Assembly (NCBI RefSeq): GCF_042466665.1
Contig: NZ_CP162102.1
Location: 6,448,001 to 6,512,000, forward strand
Reading direction: 5' to 3'
DNA length: 64,000 bases
Source of the DNA: Peterkaempfera podocarpi
GTDB lineage: Bacteria > Actinomycetota > Actinomycetes > Streptomycetales > Streptomycetaceae
Shown: piece by piece, positions 25,104 to 33,059 of the stretch
Numbering within the stretch: the first letter of the stretch is position 1
Layout: every line of letters starts with the position of its first letter
Made by a program: the position numbers and the translations under genes
The notes under the pieces: generated by a model
Told to the model about the DNA's origin: nothing
Database searches by the model: none
Seen by the model: only the letters and a program-made list of their open reading frames with translations

Positions 25104-26135
25104 TTGGCGTCCCACCGCCGTCCCAAGCAGCCGAGCCGTGCCCGGGTCTCGGTCCTCACCGCGGCGGCTGCGACCGCCGTCGCCATCTCCGCCCAGGCCG
25201 GTGCCGCACATGCGGCCCCCAAGCCGACCAAGGACCAGGTGAAGGCGAAGGTCGACAAGCTGTACGAGGAGGCCGAGGTCGCCACCGAGAAGTACGACGG
25301 CGCCAGGGAGAAGCAGAAGCAGCTGCGCGAGCAGGCCGCCGAGTTCCAGGACCAGGTGGCCCGGCAGCAGGCCGAGGTGAGCAAGCTGGAGGCCGGGCTG
25401 GGCTCGGTGGCCGCGGCGCAGTACCGCTCGGGCGGCATCGACCCCACCGTCCAGCTGATGCTCTCCTCGGACCCGGACGACTTCCTGGCCAAGGCGGCGA
25501 CCACGGACCAGGTGAGCACCCAGCAGGCGGATGCGCTGCGACTGCTCCAGGAGCAGCAGCGCAAGCTGGACCAGCAGAAGGCGGAGGCCGCGGCGACGCT
25601 GGCGGAGCTGGACCGCACCACCTCGGCGCTCAAGGCGAACAAGTCCGAGATGCAGTCCCGGCTGCACGAGGCGCAGTCGCTGCTCAACTCCCTCACCGCG
25701 CAGGAGCGTGCGGCCCTGGAGGCCGCGGACGCACGGGCCTCGCGCGACTCCGCACGGGTCGACCTGAGCAGTCTGCCGCCGGCCTCCGGTGCGGCGGCGG
25801 TGGCCGTGCAGGCCGCGCTCAGCAGGCGGGGGGATCCCTATGCGTCCGGTCACGAGGGGCCGTCGAGCTTCGACTGCTCGGGGCTGATGCTGTGGTCCTA
25901 TGCCCAGGCGGGGGTGTCGCTGCCGCGAATCGCCTCGGCGCAGGGCGGTGTGGGTGTGCGGGTGCCGTCGCTCGCCCAGGCGCAGCCCGGTGACCTGATC
26001 ATCTATTACGGCGGTGCCCATGTGGGCATGTACATAGGCAATGGAATGGTCGTGCACGCACCCAAGCCCGGGAGGACGGTGGAGGTGGTGTCGGCCAGCT
26101 CCATGCCGATCTACACCATCCGACGCGTCGTCTGA
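25104..26135 (+). CDS. Secreted NlpC/P60 (C40) peptidoglycan endopeptidase, paralogue 1
   Basis: A 343-residue exported hydrolase cleaving peptide stems of peptidoglycan. Signal peptide ends near AHAAPKP; residues about 40-215 are a coiled coil (KVDKLYEEAEVATEKYDGAREKQKQL and an SGGIDPTVQLMLSSDPDDF spacer), followed by an NlpC/P60 domain with Cys258 in SSFDCSGLMLW and His306 in AHVGMYIGNG. TTG at 25104 is the start: AAGGAG lies 8 bases upstream and the SHRRPKQPSRARV opening is shared with the two following paralogues. The catalytic domain has drifted: paralogues 2 and 3 have YGATGP and PRTSQ where this one has SGHEGP and PRIASAQ. Confidence 0.92.
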   Translation: MASHRRPKQPSRARVSVLTAAAATAVAISAQAGAAHAAPKPTKDQVKAKVDKLYEEAEVATEKYDGAREKQKQLREQAAEFQDQVARQQAEVSKLEAGLGSVAAAQYRSGGIDPTVQLMLSSDPDDFLAKAATTDQVSTQQADALRLLQEQQRKLDQQKAEAAATLAELDRTTSALKANKSEMQSRLHEAQSLLNSLTAQERAALEAADARASRDSARVDLSSLPPASGAAAVAVQAALSRRGDPYASGHEGPSSFDCSGLMLWSYAQAGVSLPRIASAQGGVGVRVPSLAQAQPGDLIIYYGGAHVGMYIGNGMVVHAPKPGRTVEVVSASSMPIYTIRRVV

Positions 26136-26175
26136 TCGTCAGCGGACGATTCTGTATGGATATTTAGAATTCCCA

Positions 26176-26208
26176 TCAGGCCCGGCAATTCGGACATGCC
26201 GGGCCTGA
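26176..26208 (+). terminator. Terminator after the first NlpC/P60 gene
   Basis: A 12-bp perfect stem (26176-26187 with 26197-26208) and a 9-base loop, 40 bases after the stop. Confidence 0.8.
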
Positions 26209-26318
26209 GTGCTGTCCGGTGTGCAGGCGCAACGATCACCTCAGGGTCATGCTGTGGCTACCCCCGGTGGCATTTCGAAGGAATCTTGCCTGCGATCAGA
26301 CTTTTTACCTACAAGGAT

Positions 26319-26348
26319 TTGAACGGATCACAGTTCTGTTACTAGTGT
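26319..26348 (+). promoter_or_regulatory. Candidate promoter of the riboswitch-controlled NlpC/P60 gene
   Basis: TTGAAC at 26319-26324 and TAGTGT at 26343-26348 with an 18-base spacer. It would give a leader of about 250 bases that contains the whole ydaO element. Confidence 0.5.
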
Positions 26349-26449
26349 CTGGCGTCGAGCCCCCGCGAGGTGATCACCCAACCCGGATGACAGCGGAGGC
26401 TCCCGCCGAGTTCGAGATGCGGCAGGGCAGGCAACTGCCCTACAGGGGA

Positions 26450-26580
26450 TGCCGTCGGATCGGAGCCGGGGAACCACTTCCTCGGGGTGAATCGGCGTCA
26501 GGGCCGGGCTTAGCAGTCGGCTGAGGCGTCGTAGGGCATGCTTCCGGCCCGAACCCGTCAGCTCACCCGGTAGGCGGCTG
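26450..26580 (+). promoter_or_regulatory. ydaO/yuaA-type c-di-AMP riboswitch
   Basis: The conserved blocks of the ydaO class occur in order: GGAGCCGGGGAACCAC, CGGGGTGAATCGGCG, AGGGC, then CCGAACCCGTCAGCTCACC with the trailing TAGGCGGC; GCCG at 26451-26454 can pair with CGGC at 26575-26578 to close the structure. The class binds cyclic di-AMP and in actinobacteria commonly sits before wall-hydrolase genes. The next start codon is only 22 bases downstream, so control could be on translation. The preceding part of the 467-base gap (26209-26449) shows a promoter and a 7-bp hairpin but no gene. Confidence 0.88.
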
Positions 26581-26602
26581 TTGGAAGAAGGAGCCCGCCT
26601 TC

Positions 26603-27658
26603 GTGGCGTCCCACCGCCGTCCCAAGCAGCCCAGCCGCGCACGGATCTCCGTACTGACCGCCGCCGCAGCGACCGCCGTCGCGATATCGGCCCAGGCCGG
26701 TGCCGCAAGCGCGGCCCCCAAGCCGACCAAGGACCAGGTCAAGGCCCAGGTCGACAAGCTCAATGAGCAGGCCGAGGTCGCCACGGAGAAGTACGACGGC
26801 GCCAAGGAGAAGCAGCAGCAGCTCCAGAAGCAGGTCAACAACATCCAGGACCAGGTCGCGCGCCAGCAGGCCGAGGTCTCGTCGATGCAGGGCGCGCTGG
26901 GCCAGCTCGCCTCCTCGCAGTACCGCTCGGGCGGCATCGACCCCACCGTCCAGCTGATGCTCTCCTCCGACCCGAGCCAGTTCCTGGACAAGGCCTCGTC
27001 GCTGGACCAGGTGAGCGCCCAGCAGACCGGCACCCTCAAGGACCTCCAGGAGAAGCAGCGCAAGCTGGACCAGGAGAAGTCCGAGGCGCAGGACAAGCTG
27101 GCCGAGCTGGACAGCACCGCCAAGGAGCTCAGGTCGGCCAAGAGCGAGGTCCAGCAGAAGCTCGCCAAGGCGCAGTCGCTGCTCAACTCCCTCACCGCCG
27201 CGGAGCGCGCCGCACTGCAGGCCGCGGAGAACGCCGCCAATGAGCGCGCCTCCCGCTCCGCCGGCCGCACCAGCATCGGCGGCACCACCAGCACCGCGGG
27301 TGCGGCCTCCAGCTACGCCGCCGCCGCCATTCAGGCCGCGGAGAGCAAGCTGGGTTCGCCGTACGTCTACGGCGCCACCGGACCCTCCTCCTTCGACTGC
27401 TCCGGTCTGATGCAGTGGGCCTATGCACAGGCCGGCGTCTCGCTGCCGCGTACCTCCCAGGCCCAGGCCGGTGCCGGTACGACGGTGAACGGGCTGGCCA
27501 ACGCCAAGCCCGGCGACCTGATCATCTTCTACAGCGGCATGAGCCACGTCGGCATGTACGTCGGCAACGGCCAGATCATCCACGCTCCGCACACCGGTGC
27601 CGTGGTCCGCTACGAGTCCGCCAGTGTGATGCCGATCGCCAAGATCGTGCGTATCTGA
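26603..27658 (+). CDS. Secreted NlpC/P60 (C40) endopeptidase, paralogue 2, riboswitch-controlled
   Basis: A 351-residue exported wall endopeptidase. Signal peptide with cleavage near ASAAPKP, coiled coil about 40-215 containing the SGGIDPTVQLMLSSDPSQF spacer, and an NlpC/P60 domain with YVYGATGPSSFDCSGLMQW (Cys266) and SHVGMYVGNGQIIHAP (His315). GTG at 26603 follows GAAGGAG. It is nearly identical to paralogue 1 in the first 45 residues, showing recent duplication or gene conversion. It is the only one of the three behind a c-di-AMP riboswitch, so wall cleavage by this copy probably responds to osmotic/potassium state while the others do not. Confidence 0.94.
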   Translation: MASHRRPKQPSRARISVLTAAAATAVAISAQAGAASAAPKPTKDQVKAQVDKLNEQAEVATEKYDGAKEKQQQLQKQVNNIQDQVARQQAEVSSMQGALGQLASSQYRSGGIDPTVQLMLSSDPSQFLDKASSLDQVSAQQTGTLKDLQEKQRKLDQEKSEAQDKLAELDSTAKELRSAKSEVQQKLAKAQSLLNSLTAAERAALQAAENAANERASRSAGRTSIGGTTSTAGAASSYAAAAIQAAESKLGSPYVYGATGPSSFDCSGLMQWAYAQAGVSLPRTSQAQAGAGTTVNGLANAKPGDLIIFYSGMSHVGMYVGNGQIIHAPHTGAVVRYESASVMPIAKIVRI

Positions 27659-27673
27659 CGCATTGTCGTATCC

Positions 27674-27712
27674 GCAAGGGTCCGGCCCCCCGTGTGGGGG
27701 TCGGACCCTTGC
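27674..27712 (+). terminator. Terminator after the second NlpC/P60 gene
   Basis: A 17-bp stem with one G-T pair (27674-27690 with 27696-27712), loop CGTGT, 15 bases after the stop. Confidence 0.85.
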
Positions 27713-27760
27713 TGTGTGCGGTGTACCGAAAGACGGTCAGAACTTATTATTAACGGCAAT

Positions 27761-27790
27761 TTGGACACTTTGCGCCTGGCTCGCTAACGT
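27761..27790 (+). promoter_or_regulatory. Candidate promoter of the third NlpC/P60 gene
   Basis: TTGGAC at 27761-27766 and TAACGT at 27785-27790 with an 18-base spacer, inside an AT-richer patch (ACTTATTATTAAC) unusual for this window. Predicted leader about 50 bases. Confidence 0.5.
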
Positions 27791-27848
27791 CTGCGCTCGG
27801 ACTGCCACCTCCCACGGCGGCGGTCAGGACGAAGGGAGCGCAAGCGCG

Positions 27849-28913
27849 TTGGCCACCCACCGCCGTCCCAGAACGCCCGGCCGGGCACGAGTCACGGTGC
27901 TCACCGCAGGAGCGGCCACCGTCCTGGCGCTCTCCGGAGCCGCCGCCCAAGCTATGCCCGGTGACCCGGGAGAGCACCCCGGCCACACCACCACCGAGGC
28001 CGACGTCAAGCAGCAGGTCGACCAGCTCTACGGGGAGGCCGAGTCCGCGGCCGAGCGCTATGACGGTGCCCGTGAACGCCTCCACCGGCTGCGCCAGGAG
28101 TCCGCCGCGCTCCAGGACGAGGTGGCCCGCGGCCGGGACCGGCTCAACCGGATGCTGGGCGACCTCTCCCGGGTCGCCGACGCCCAGTACCGGTCCGGCG
28201 GCATCGACCCCGCCGTGCAGCTGATGCTCTCCTCCGACCCAGGCGGCTATCTGGACCGCGCCACCGCCATGGACCGGCTCGCCGCCCAGCAGGCCGACGC
28301 GCTCCATGACGTCGTCGCCGAGCAGCGCCGGCTCGACCAGCGCCGTGCCGAGGCCGCGGACAGACTCGCCGAGCTGGAACAGGTGCGCCGCGAACTCGGC
28401 CGCGACAAGCTGCAGATGCAGCAGCGCCTCGGTCGCGCCCGGGCCCTGCTCGCCGGCCTCACCGCCGCACAGCGCGCGCGTCTCGCCGCCGCCGACGCCC
28501 GCGCGGCCCAGGAGCGTGCCGCCCGCGGTGTCGGCCGGGCCGACCTGGACGCCCTCGCCGCCCCCGACAGCCGCGCGTCCGCCGCTGTCTCGGCCGCGAC
28601 CAGCGCCCTCGGCTCGCCCTACTTCTACGGAGCCACCGGGCCCCGCGCCTTCGACTGCTCCGGGCTGATGTACTGGGCCTGGGCCCAGGCGGGGGTGAAC
28701 CTGCCGCGCACCTCGCAGGGGCAGGCCTCCGCGGGCCGCAGGATCCCGCTCTCCGAGGCCCGCCCGGGAGACCTCGTCATCTACTACGGTGATATGCACC
28801 ATGTCGGTATGTACGTCGGAGGCGGCACCATCATCCACGCGCCCTACCCCGGAGCCCGGGTCCGCTATGAGAGCGTGCGCTCCATGCCCGTCGCCGCCGT
28901 GGTGAGAGTCTGA
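27849..28913 (+). CDS. Secreted NlpC/P60 (C40) endopeptidase, paralogue 3
   Basis: A 354-residue exported wall endopeptidase. Signal peptide ends near AAAQAMPGD; the coiled coil (about 50-225) keeps the SGGIDPAVQLMLSSDP spacer; the catalytic domain has YFYGATGPRAFDCSGLMYW (Cys270) and HHVGMYVGGGTIIHAP (His318). TTG at 27849 is chosen over the longer in-frame extension because AAGGGAG lies 9 bases upstream and THRRPRTPGRARV matches the openings of the two paralogues. It is Arg/Ala-richer than the others, so it is the older duplicate. The next gene begins 23 bases after its stop and may be cotranscribed. Confidence 0.93.
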   Translation: MATHRRPRTPGRARVTVLTAGAATVLALSGAAAQAMPGDPGEHPGHTTTEADVKQQVDQLYGEAESAAERYDGARERLHRLRQESAALQDEVARGRDRLNRMLGDLSRVADAQYRSGGIDPAVQLMLSSDPGGYLDRATAMDRLAAQQADALHDVVAEQRRLDQRRAEAADRLAELEQVRRELGRDKLQMQQRLGRARALLAGLTAAQRARLAAADARAAQERAARGVGRADLDALAAPDSRASAAVSAATSALGSPYFYGATGPRAFDCSGLMYWAWAQAGVNLPRTSQGQASAGRRIPLSEARPGDLVIYYGDMHHVGMYVGGGTIIHAPYPGARVRYESVRSMPVAAVVRV

Positions 28914-28936
28914 GCGGGACCAGGCCTGCCCTCGGC

Positions 28937-30190
28937 ATGACCGGGGGCGGGCTGACCCGGCGGGGAGCGCTGCTGCTCGCCGCCGGAGGATTGCTCCAGC
29001 TCTCCGCCCCGGGCGCGGCCCCCGCGCGGGGCGCCGGCCTCGACGCGGCCGTGGCGGTCCCGCTCGCCGCCCCGTCGCAGGCCGACCGGCGCAGCGCCGA
29101 GACACTGCTGGCCCGGTACGCCGACGCTGTGCTGCGCCGCGACGCCGCCGCGCTCGCCGCCACCGCCGTCCCCGCCTTCCGCCCCGGCCAGGCCGAACTG
29201 CTGCGCCGCACCGCAGAGGTGCCCCTCGCCGCCTACCACCCCCGGCTGACCCGACTGGAGCGCAGCGCCACCGGCCTCACCGCCGAGGTGCAGCTCGACC
29301 ACCGCATAGCCGGCTACGACCACCACCCGGTCACCGCCACCCGCCGGTTCACCTTCAGCGACCGGGACGGGCAGTGGCTGCTGGCCGCAGAGGATCCGGT
29401 GGGCAGCGCCCTGCTCTGGGACCTGGGCACCGTACGGGCCGTCCGCGGCGCCCACAGCCTGGTGCTGGGGCTCGCCGCCCCCGCAGACCTGGCAGCGCTC
29501 TCCGCGGCCGCGGACAGCGCCGTACCGGCCGTCAGCGCCGTCTGGGGCTCCTCCTGGGCCGACCGGCTGCTGCTCTACGCGCCCGGCTCGCTGGAGCAGC
29601 TCTCCCGGCTGCTGGACGCGGCCCCCGGTGACTACCGCGGCATCGCCGCCGTGACCACCGCGGCCTCCGGTGCACCCAAGGCCGCCCCGGCCGACCGGAT
29701 CCTGGTCAACCCGGAGGCGTACGGCGAGCTGAGCGACCTGGGCCGCCAGGTGGTCACCAGCCATGAGGCGGTCCATGTCGCCACCAGGGCCGACACCCGG
29801 CCCTGGACGCCGCTCTGGCTCTCCGAGGGCGTCGCCGACTGGACCGCCTATCTGGGAACCCGCCGCACCACCCGCCAGATCGCCCCCGAACTGGCCGCGG
29901 ACATCGCCGCCGGCCGCCTCCCGGCAGCCCTGCCCCGCGACAGCGACTTCGCCACCACCGCCGACGGCCTCGCCCAGGCCTATGAACTCGCCTGGTTCGC
30001 CTGCACGCTGGTCGCCCGCCGCCACGGCACCCGGGGCCTGGTCGCCCTCTACCGTGCCGTGGCCGCCACCGGATCCGCGGAGGCCGACCGGGAGGCCACG
30101 GTGGACCGTGCCATGCGACGCGTCCTCGGCACCGGCCTCGCCGCCTTCACCCGGGACTGGCGGAGCGCACTCCGCCAGGAACTCGGCTGA
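28937..30190 (+). CDS. Secreted gluzincin-like metallopeptidase homologue
   Basis: A 417-residue exported protein. The N-terminus LTRRGALLLAAGGLLQLSAPGA is a signal peptide with an RR pair (Sec or Tat). The middle (about 60-170) resembles an NTF2-like or cystatin-like domain (ADAVLRRDAAALAATAVPAF). The C-terminal half has HEAVH (His276, Glu277, His280) and, 25 residues on, PLWLSEGVADWTAYL, whose Glu would be the third zinc ligand, i.e. a gluzincin site. Catalysis is plausible but unproven. It directly follows the third NlpC/P60 gene, suggesting a shared role at the cell surface. The ATG at 28937 has a weak ribosome-binding site, so the start could be coupled. Confidence 0.78.
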   Translation: MTGGGLTRRGALLLAAGGLLQLSAPGAAPARGAGLDAAVAVPLAAPSQADRRSAETLLARYADAVLRRDAAALAATAVPAFRPGQAELLRRTAEVPLAAYHPRLTRLERSATGLTAEVQLDHRIAGYDHHPVTATRRFTFSDRDGQWLLAAEDPVGSALLWDLGTVRAVRGAHSLVLGLAAPADLAALSAAADSAVPAVSAVWGSSWADRLLLYAPGSLEQLSRLLDAAPGDYRGIAAVTTAASGAPKAAPADRILVNPEAYGELSDLGRQVVTSHEAVHVATRADTRPWTPLWLSEGVADWTAYLGTRRTTRQIAPELAADIAAGRLPAALPRDSDFATTADGLAQAYELAWFACTLVARRHGTRGLVALYRAVAATGSAEADREATVDRAMRRVLGTGLAAFTRDWRSALRQELG

Positions 30191-30265
30191 CCCCGCCCGT
30201 CGCGGCCGCGCCGCTGATTTGCCATGCTGGCCTCCCCCTTGGAACGGTTCGGCAGGAGGCTATCG

Positions 30266-31501
30266 GTGACCTCTGACAGCGGCGGCGACGCCACGGCCGG
30301 CGGTGCCGCGACGCGGAGCACCGCGACGGGGAGCACCGGGCCGGGAACCCCCGCGGCCGGTGACTTCACGGCCGAGCAGGTCGCCCGGGGGAGGGCGCTG
30401 CGGCGGGCCCAGGTGCCCTGGGCGCTCGCCGGACGCCTGATCGGGCTGGGCCTGACCGCCGGGCTGGGGTTCAGCCCCGCCGGGGCCGGGCTGGTGCAGG
30501 CCGTGGGGGAGCCGCTCGGAGGGACCAGGACGGCGCAGGTGCTCGCCGGGACGGCGGCCCTGGTGCTGCTGGGCGAGGCCGTCCGGCTGCCCTTCACCGC
30601 CCGGGTCCGGGTGGTGCGGCGGCGCTACGGCCTGGTGACCCAGGGGTGGGCGGGCTGGGCGGTGGACGTGCTGCGGGGACTGCTGCTGGGCCTGGTGCTG
30701 GCCCTGCCGGCGGCGTACGGCCTCTATGCCCTCACCGCATGGTCCCCGCACCGGTGGTGGCTGCCCGCAGCCGGCGCTGCGGCGGCGCTCACGGTGGCGA
30801 TGTCGTTCCTGTTCCCCCTGGTGGTGGAGCCGCTCTTCAACCGCTTTCACCCGATGGCCGACGGGCCGCTGCGCACCGCCCTGCTGGCCCTGGCCGAGCG
30901 GGACGCGGTGGCTGTCCGCGAGGTGCTGGTGGCGGACGCCTCCCGGCGTACCACCGCGCTCAACGCCTATGTCTCCGGCCTCGGCGCCACCCGCCGCATC
31001 GTCGCCTACGACACGCTGCTGGCCACCGCGGAACCCCGCGAGGTGGAGTTGGTGGTCGCCCATGAGCTGGGCCATGTGAAGCACCGGGACGTCCGCAACG
31101 GCACCGTGCTGGGCGCGCTGGGGGCCGCCGCCGCGGTCTGCCTGCTGGGCCTGCTGCTCGGCCGGGAGGCGCTGCTGTCGGCCGCCGGGGCGGCGGATGC
31201 GGCCGACCCCCGGTCGCTGCCGCTGCTGGCGGCCTGCGCGAGCCTGCTCGGAGCGCTGTCCGGGCCGCTCCAGTGTGCCGTCAGCCGCCGGATCGAGGCC
31301 CGCGCGGACCGCCACGCCCTCGACCTGACCCGCGACCCGGAGCAGTTCATCGCCATGCAGCGGCGGCTGGCGGTGGCCAATGTCGCCGATGTCGACCCGC
31401 CGCGGGCACTGCAGCTGCTCTTCGGTACGCACCCCAGTGCGGCACGGCGGATCGCCGCGGCGCGCAGCTGGTCGGGCCGGGAGCGGTCAGCGGCGGGGTG
31501 A
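30266..31501 (+). CDS. M48-family (Ste24/HtpX-like) membrane metallopeptidase
   Basis: A 411-residue integral membrane zinc protease. Several hydrophobic helices flank a cytoplasmic catalytic loop: VVAHELGHVKHRD carries His266, Glu267 and His270, and RRIEARADRHALDL supplies the downstream Glu ligand. The N-terminal helices and the layout match CAAX-protease/Ste24-like M48A proteins rather than short HtpX. GTG at 30266 is chosen because AGGAGG lies 6 bases upstream. The gene ends inside the convergent glycosyltransferase gene: the two stop regions overlap by 15 bases. Confidence 0.9.
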   Translation: MTSDSGGDATAGGAATRSTATGSTGPGTPAAGDFTAEQVARGRALRRAQVPWALAGRLIGLGLTAGLGFSPAGAGLVQAVGEPLGGTRTAQVLAGTAALVLLGEAVRLPFTARVRVVRRRYGLVTQGWAGWAVDVLRGLLLGLVLALPAAYGLYALTAWSPHRWWLPAAGAAAALTVAMSFLFPLVVEPLFNRFHPMADGPLRTALLALAERDAVAVREVLVADASRRTTALNAYVSGLGATRRIVAYDTLLATAEPREVELVVAHELGHVKHRDVRNGTVLGALGAAAAVCLLGLLLGREALLSAAGAADAADPRSLPLLAACASLLGALSGPLQCAVSRRIEARADRHALDLTRDPEQFIAMQRRLAVANVADVDPPRALQLLFGTHPSAARRIAAARSWSGRERSAAG

Positions 31502-32914
31502 GGGCTGCCCGGGGTCGGGGTCCAGGTCCTCCAGCAGGTGCTGCTCATAGGCGATGCCGGGGCGCACGGTGTAGGCCACCGTCTCCGCCTCGAAGGGGTC
31601 CCCGACGCGGGTCGCCGCCTCCGGGTCCAGCCCGGCGTCCCACTCCTCCTCCGCCGGGGGCTCCTCCTCGGCGCGGCCCATGGTGGAGCGCCACAGCCGG
31701 CCGCACGACAGCAGCGCCGCGCCCAGCAGCAGCACATCGCGCGCGGTGAGCAGGGCGACGCCGCCGGGATCGGACGCGGCCACCTGGTTGAACCTCACCG
31801 GGAACTCCAGCACGGTGAGCGCCGACGCCAGCAGGATCAGCACCGCCACCGGCTTCTGCGTGGTGCCCCGCGCGGTCAGGCAGGCCGCGGCCAGCCCGAT
31901 CAGCCACACCAGGTACTGCGGGCTGATCACCCTGCTGGTCACGGTGAAGAGCAGCAGCGCCGCCAGCGCGGCGTCGTACGGCGTGGCCGGGTGCCAGACG
32001 CGGGCCCGCAGCCGCCACACCAGCAGCCATCCGAAGGCCAGCAGGGTCGTCGCCAGCGACACCTGGGCGATGACATGCACCCAGGGGCCGATGAACTCCA
32101 CCGAGCCGTAGTTGAGGGTGACCTGGCCCTGCCACTTGCCCTGGGTACGGGCCCAGTGGATCGGCAGCGAGGCCAGCGACTCGATCTCCACACCGCGGTC
32201 GCGCTGGAAGGTGAGGAACTGGAAGGCGCCGTTCATCGCGGCCGCCACCAGGAAGCCCGCCCCGGCCGCGGTGGCCGCGGCGGCGGTCCAGGTGCGGCGG
32301 GTGCGGCTGCCGCGGGCCGTACCGATCACCGCCAGCAGCGGCCACACCTTCAGCAGGCCGCCGAAGCCCAGCAGCGCCCCGGCGAGACGGGACCGCCGCC
32401 GCCCCAGCGCCAGCAGCCCGGCGATGGAGACGGCGGTCACGATCAGGTCGTAGCGGGCGTAGACGGTGGGGCCCAGCATGGGCACCGCGACCACCCAGAG
32501 CCACGCCCCGGCATAGCGCCGCCGCCCGCGGACACCCGCCCGTACCAGCAGCAGCATGGCCAGCACATCGAAGACGCCGGTGAGCACCATGAAGTCGGTG
32601 AGGTACGACCAGGGCAGCAGCCCCGGCGCCAGCATCACCAGGGCCGCCCCCGGCGGGTACTGCCAGGTGACGTCGTCCATCGGGAAGGTGCCGGTCTTCA
32701 GCACCTCGTACCAGCCGTGGTAGATCACCGAGACGTCGCCGGTGACGTCCAGCCCGGAGATCTTCCAGACGCCCAGGCACATCAGCACGATCAGCACCCG
32801 GGTGGCGACGAAGGAGAGACCCAGTGCCCAGAGCGGCCCGGCTGCGGTGCGCGGGTGCGGCGCCTTGTGGGGCGGCTCCAGGGTCCGGGCCTCTCCGGGC
32901 TCTGCCAACTCCAC
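31487..32914 (-). CDS. GT87-type polyprenol-dependent mannosyltransferase (GT-C membrane protein)
   Basis: A 475-residue membrane protein with about ten helices. The early loop GDVSVIYHGWYEVLKTG then FPMDDVTWQYPPGAALVML has the acidic residues expected of a GT-C fold glycosyltransferase, and LGFGGLLKVWPLLAVIG with PQYLVWLIGL is typical of the GT87/DUF2029 family, which moves mannose from polyprenyl phosphate to lipoglycans or exported glycoconjugates. GTG at 32914 has GAGGG about 8 bases upstream. It is divergent from a PimB-like glycosyltransferase, so a joint role in mannolipid or wall glycan synthesis is likely. Confidence 0.82.
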   Translation of the reverse strand: MELAEPGEARTLEPPHKAPHPRTAAGPLWALGLSFVATRVLIVLMCLGVWKISGLDVTGDVSVIYHGWYEVLKTGTFPMDDVTWQYPPGAALVMLAPGLLPWSYLTDFMVLTGVFDVLAMLLLVRAGVRGRRRYAGAWLWVVAVPMLGPTVYARYDLIVTAVSIAGLLALGRRRSRLAGALLGFGGLLKVWPLLAVIGTARGSRTRRTWTAAAATAAGAGFLVAAAMNGAFQFLTFQRDRGVEIESLASLPIHWARTQGKWQGQVTLNYGSVEFIGPWVHVIAQVSLATTLLAFGWLLVWRLRARVWHPATPYDAALAALLLFTVTSRVISPQYLVWLIGLAAACLTARGTTQKPVAVLILLASALTVLEFPVRFNQVAASDPGGVALLTARDVLLLGAALLSCGRLWRSTMGRAEEEPPAEEEWDAGLDPEAATRVGDPFEAETVAYTVRPGIAYEQHLLEDLDPDPGQPSPRR

Positions 32915-33059
32915 AGCTGCATCCCTCACTCGGTCTAGGACGGCCGGTGTCGGGGGACGTCCGGGCCGGTCGGGCGAGCGTACCGCCCATGGTGAGGACG
33001 GTGGCACGGTGATTCCGGGTTCCCACGGAACGGCGGACCTGACCTATGGTACGGAGACC

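Noticed and set aside
26219..26524. 101-residue plus-strand ORF before the second NlpC/P60 gene
   Set aside because: It overlaps the promoter and the ydaO riboswitch and has atypical codon use; regulatory RNA explains the region better.
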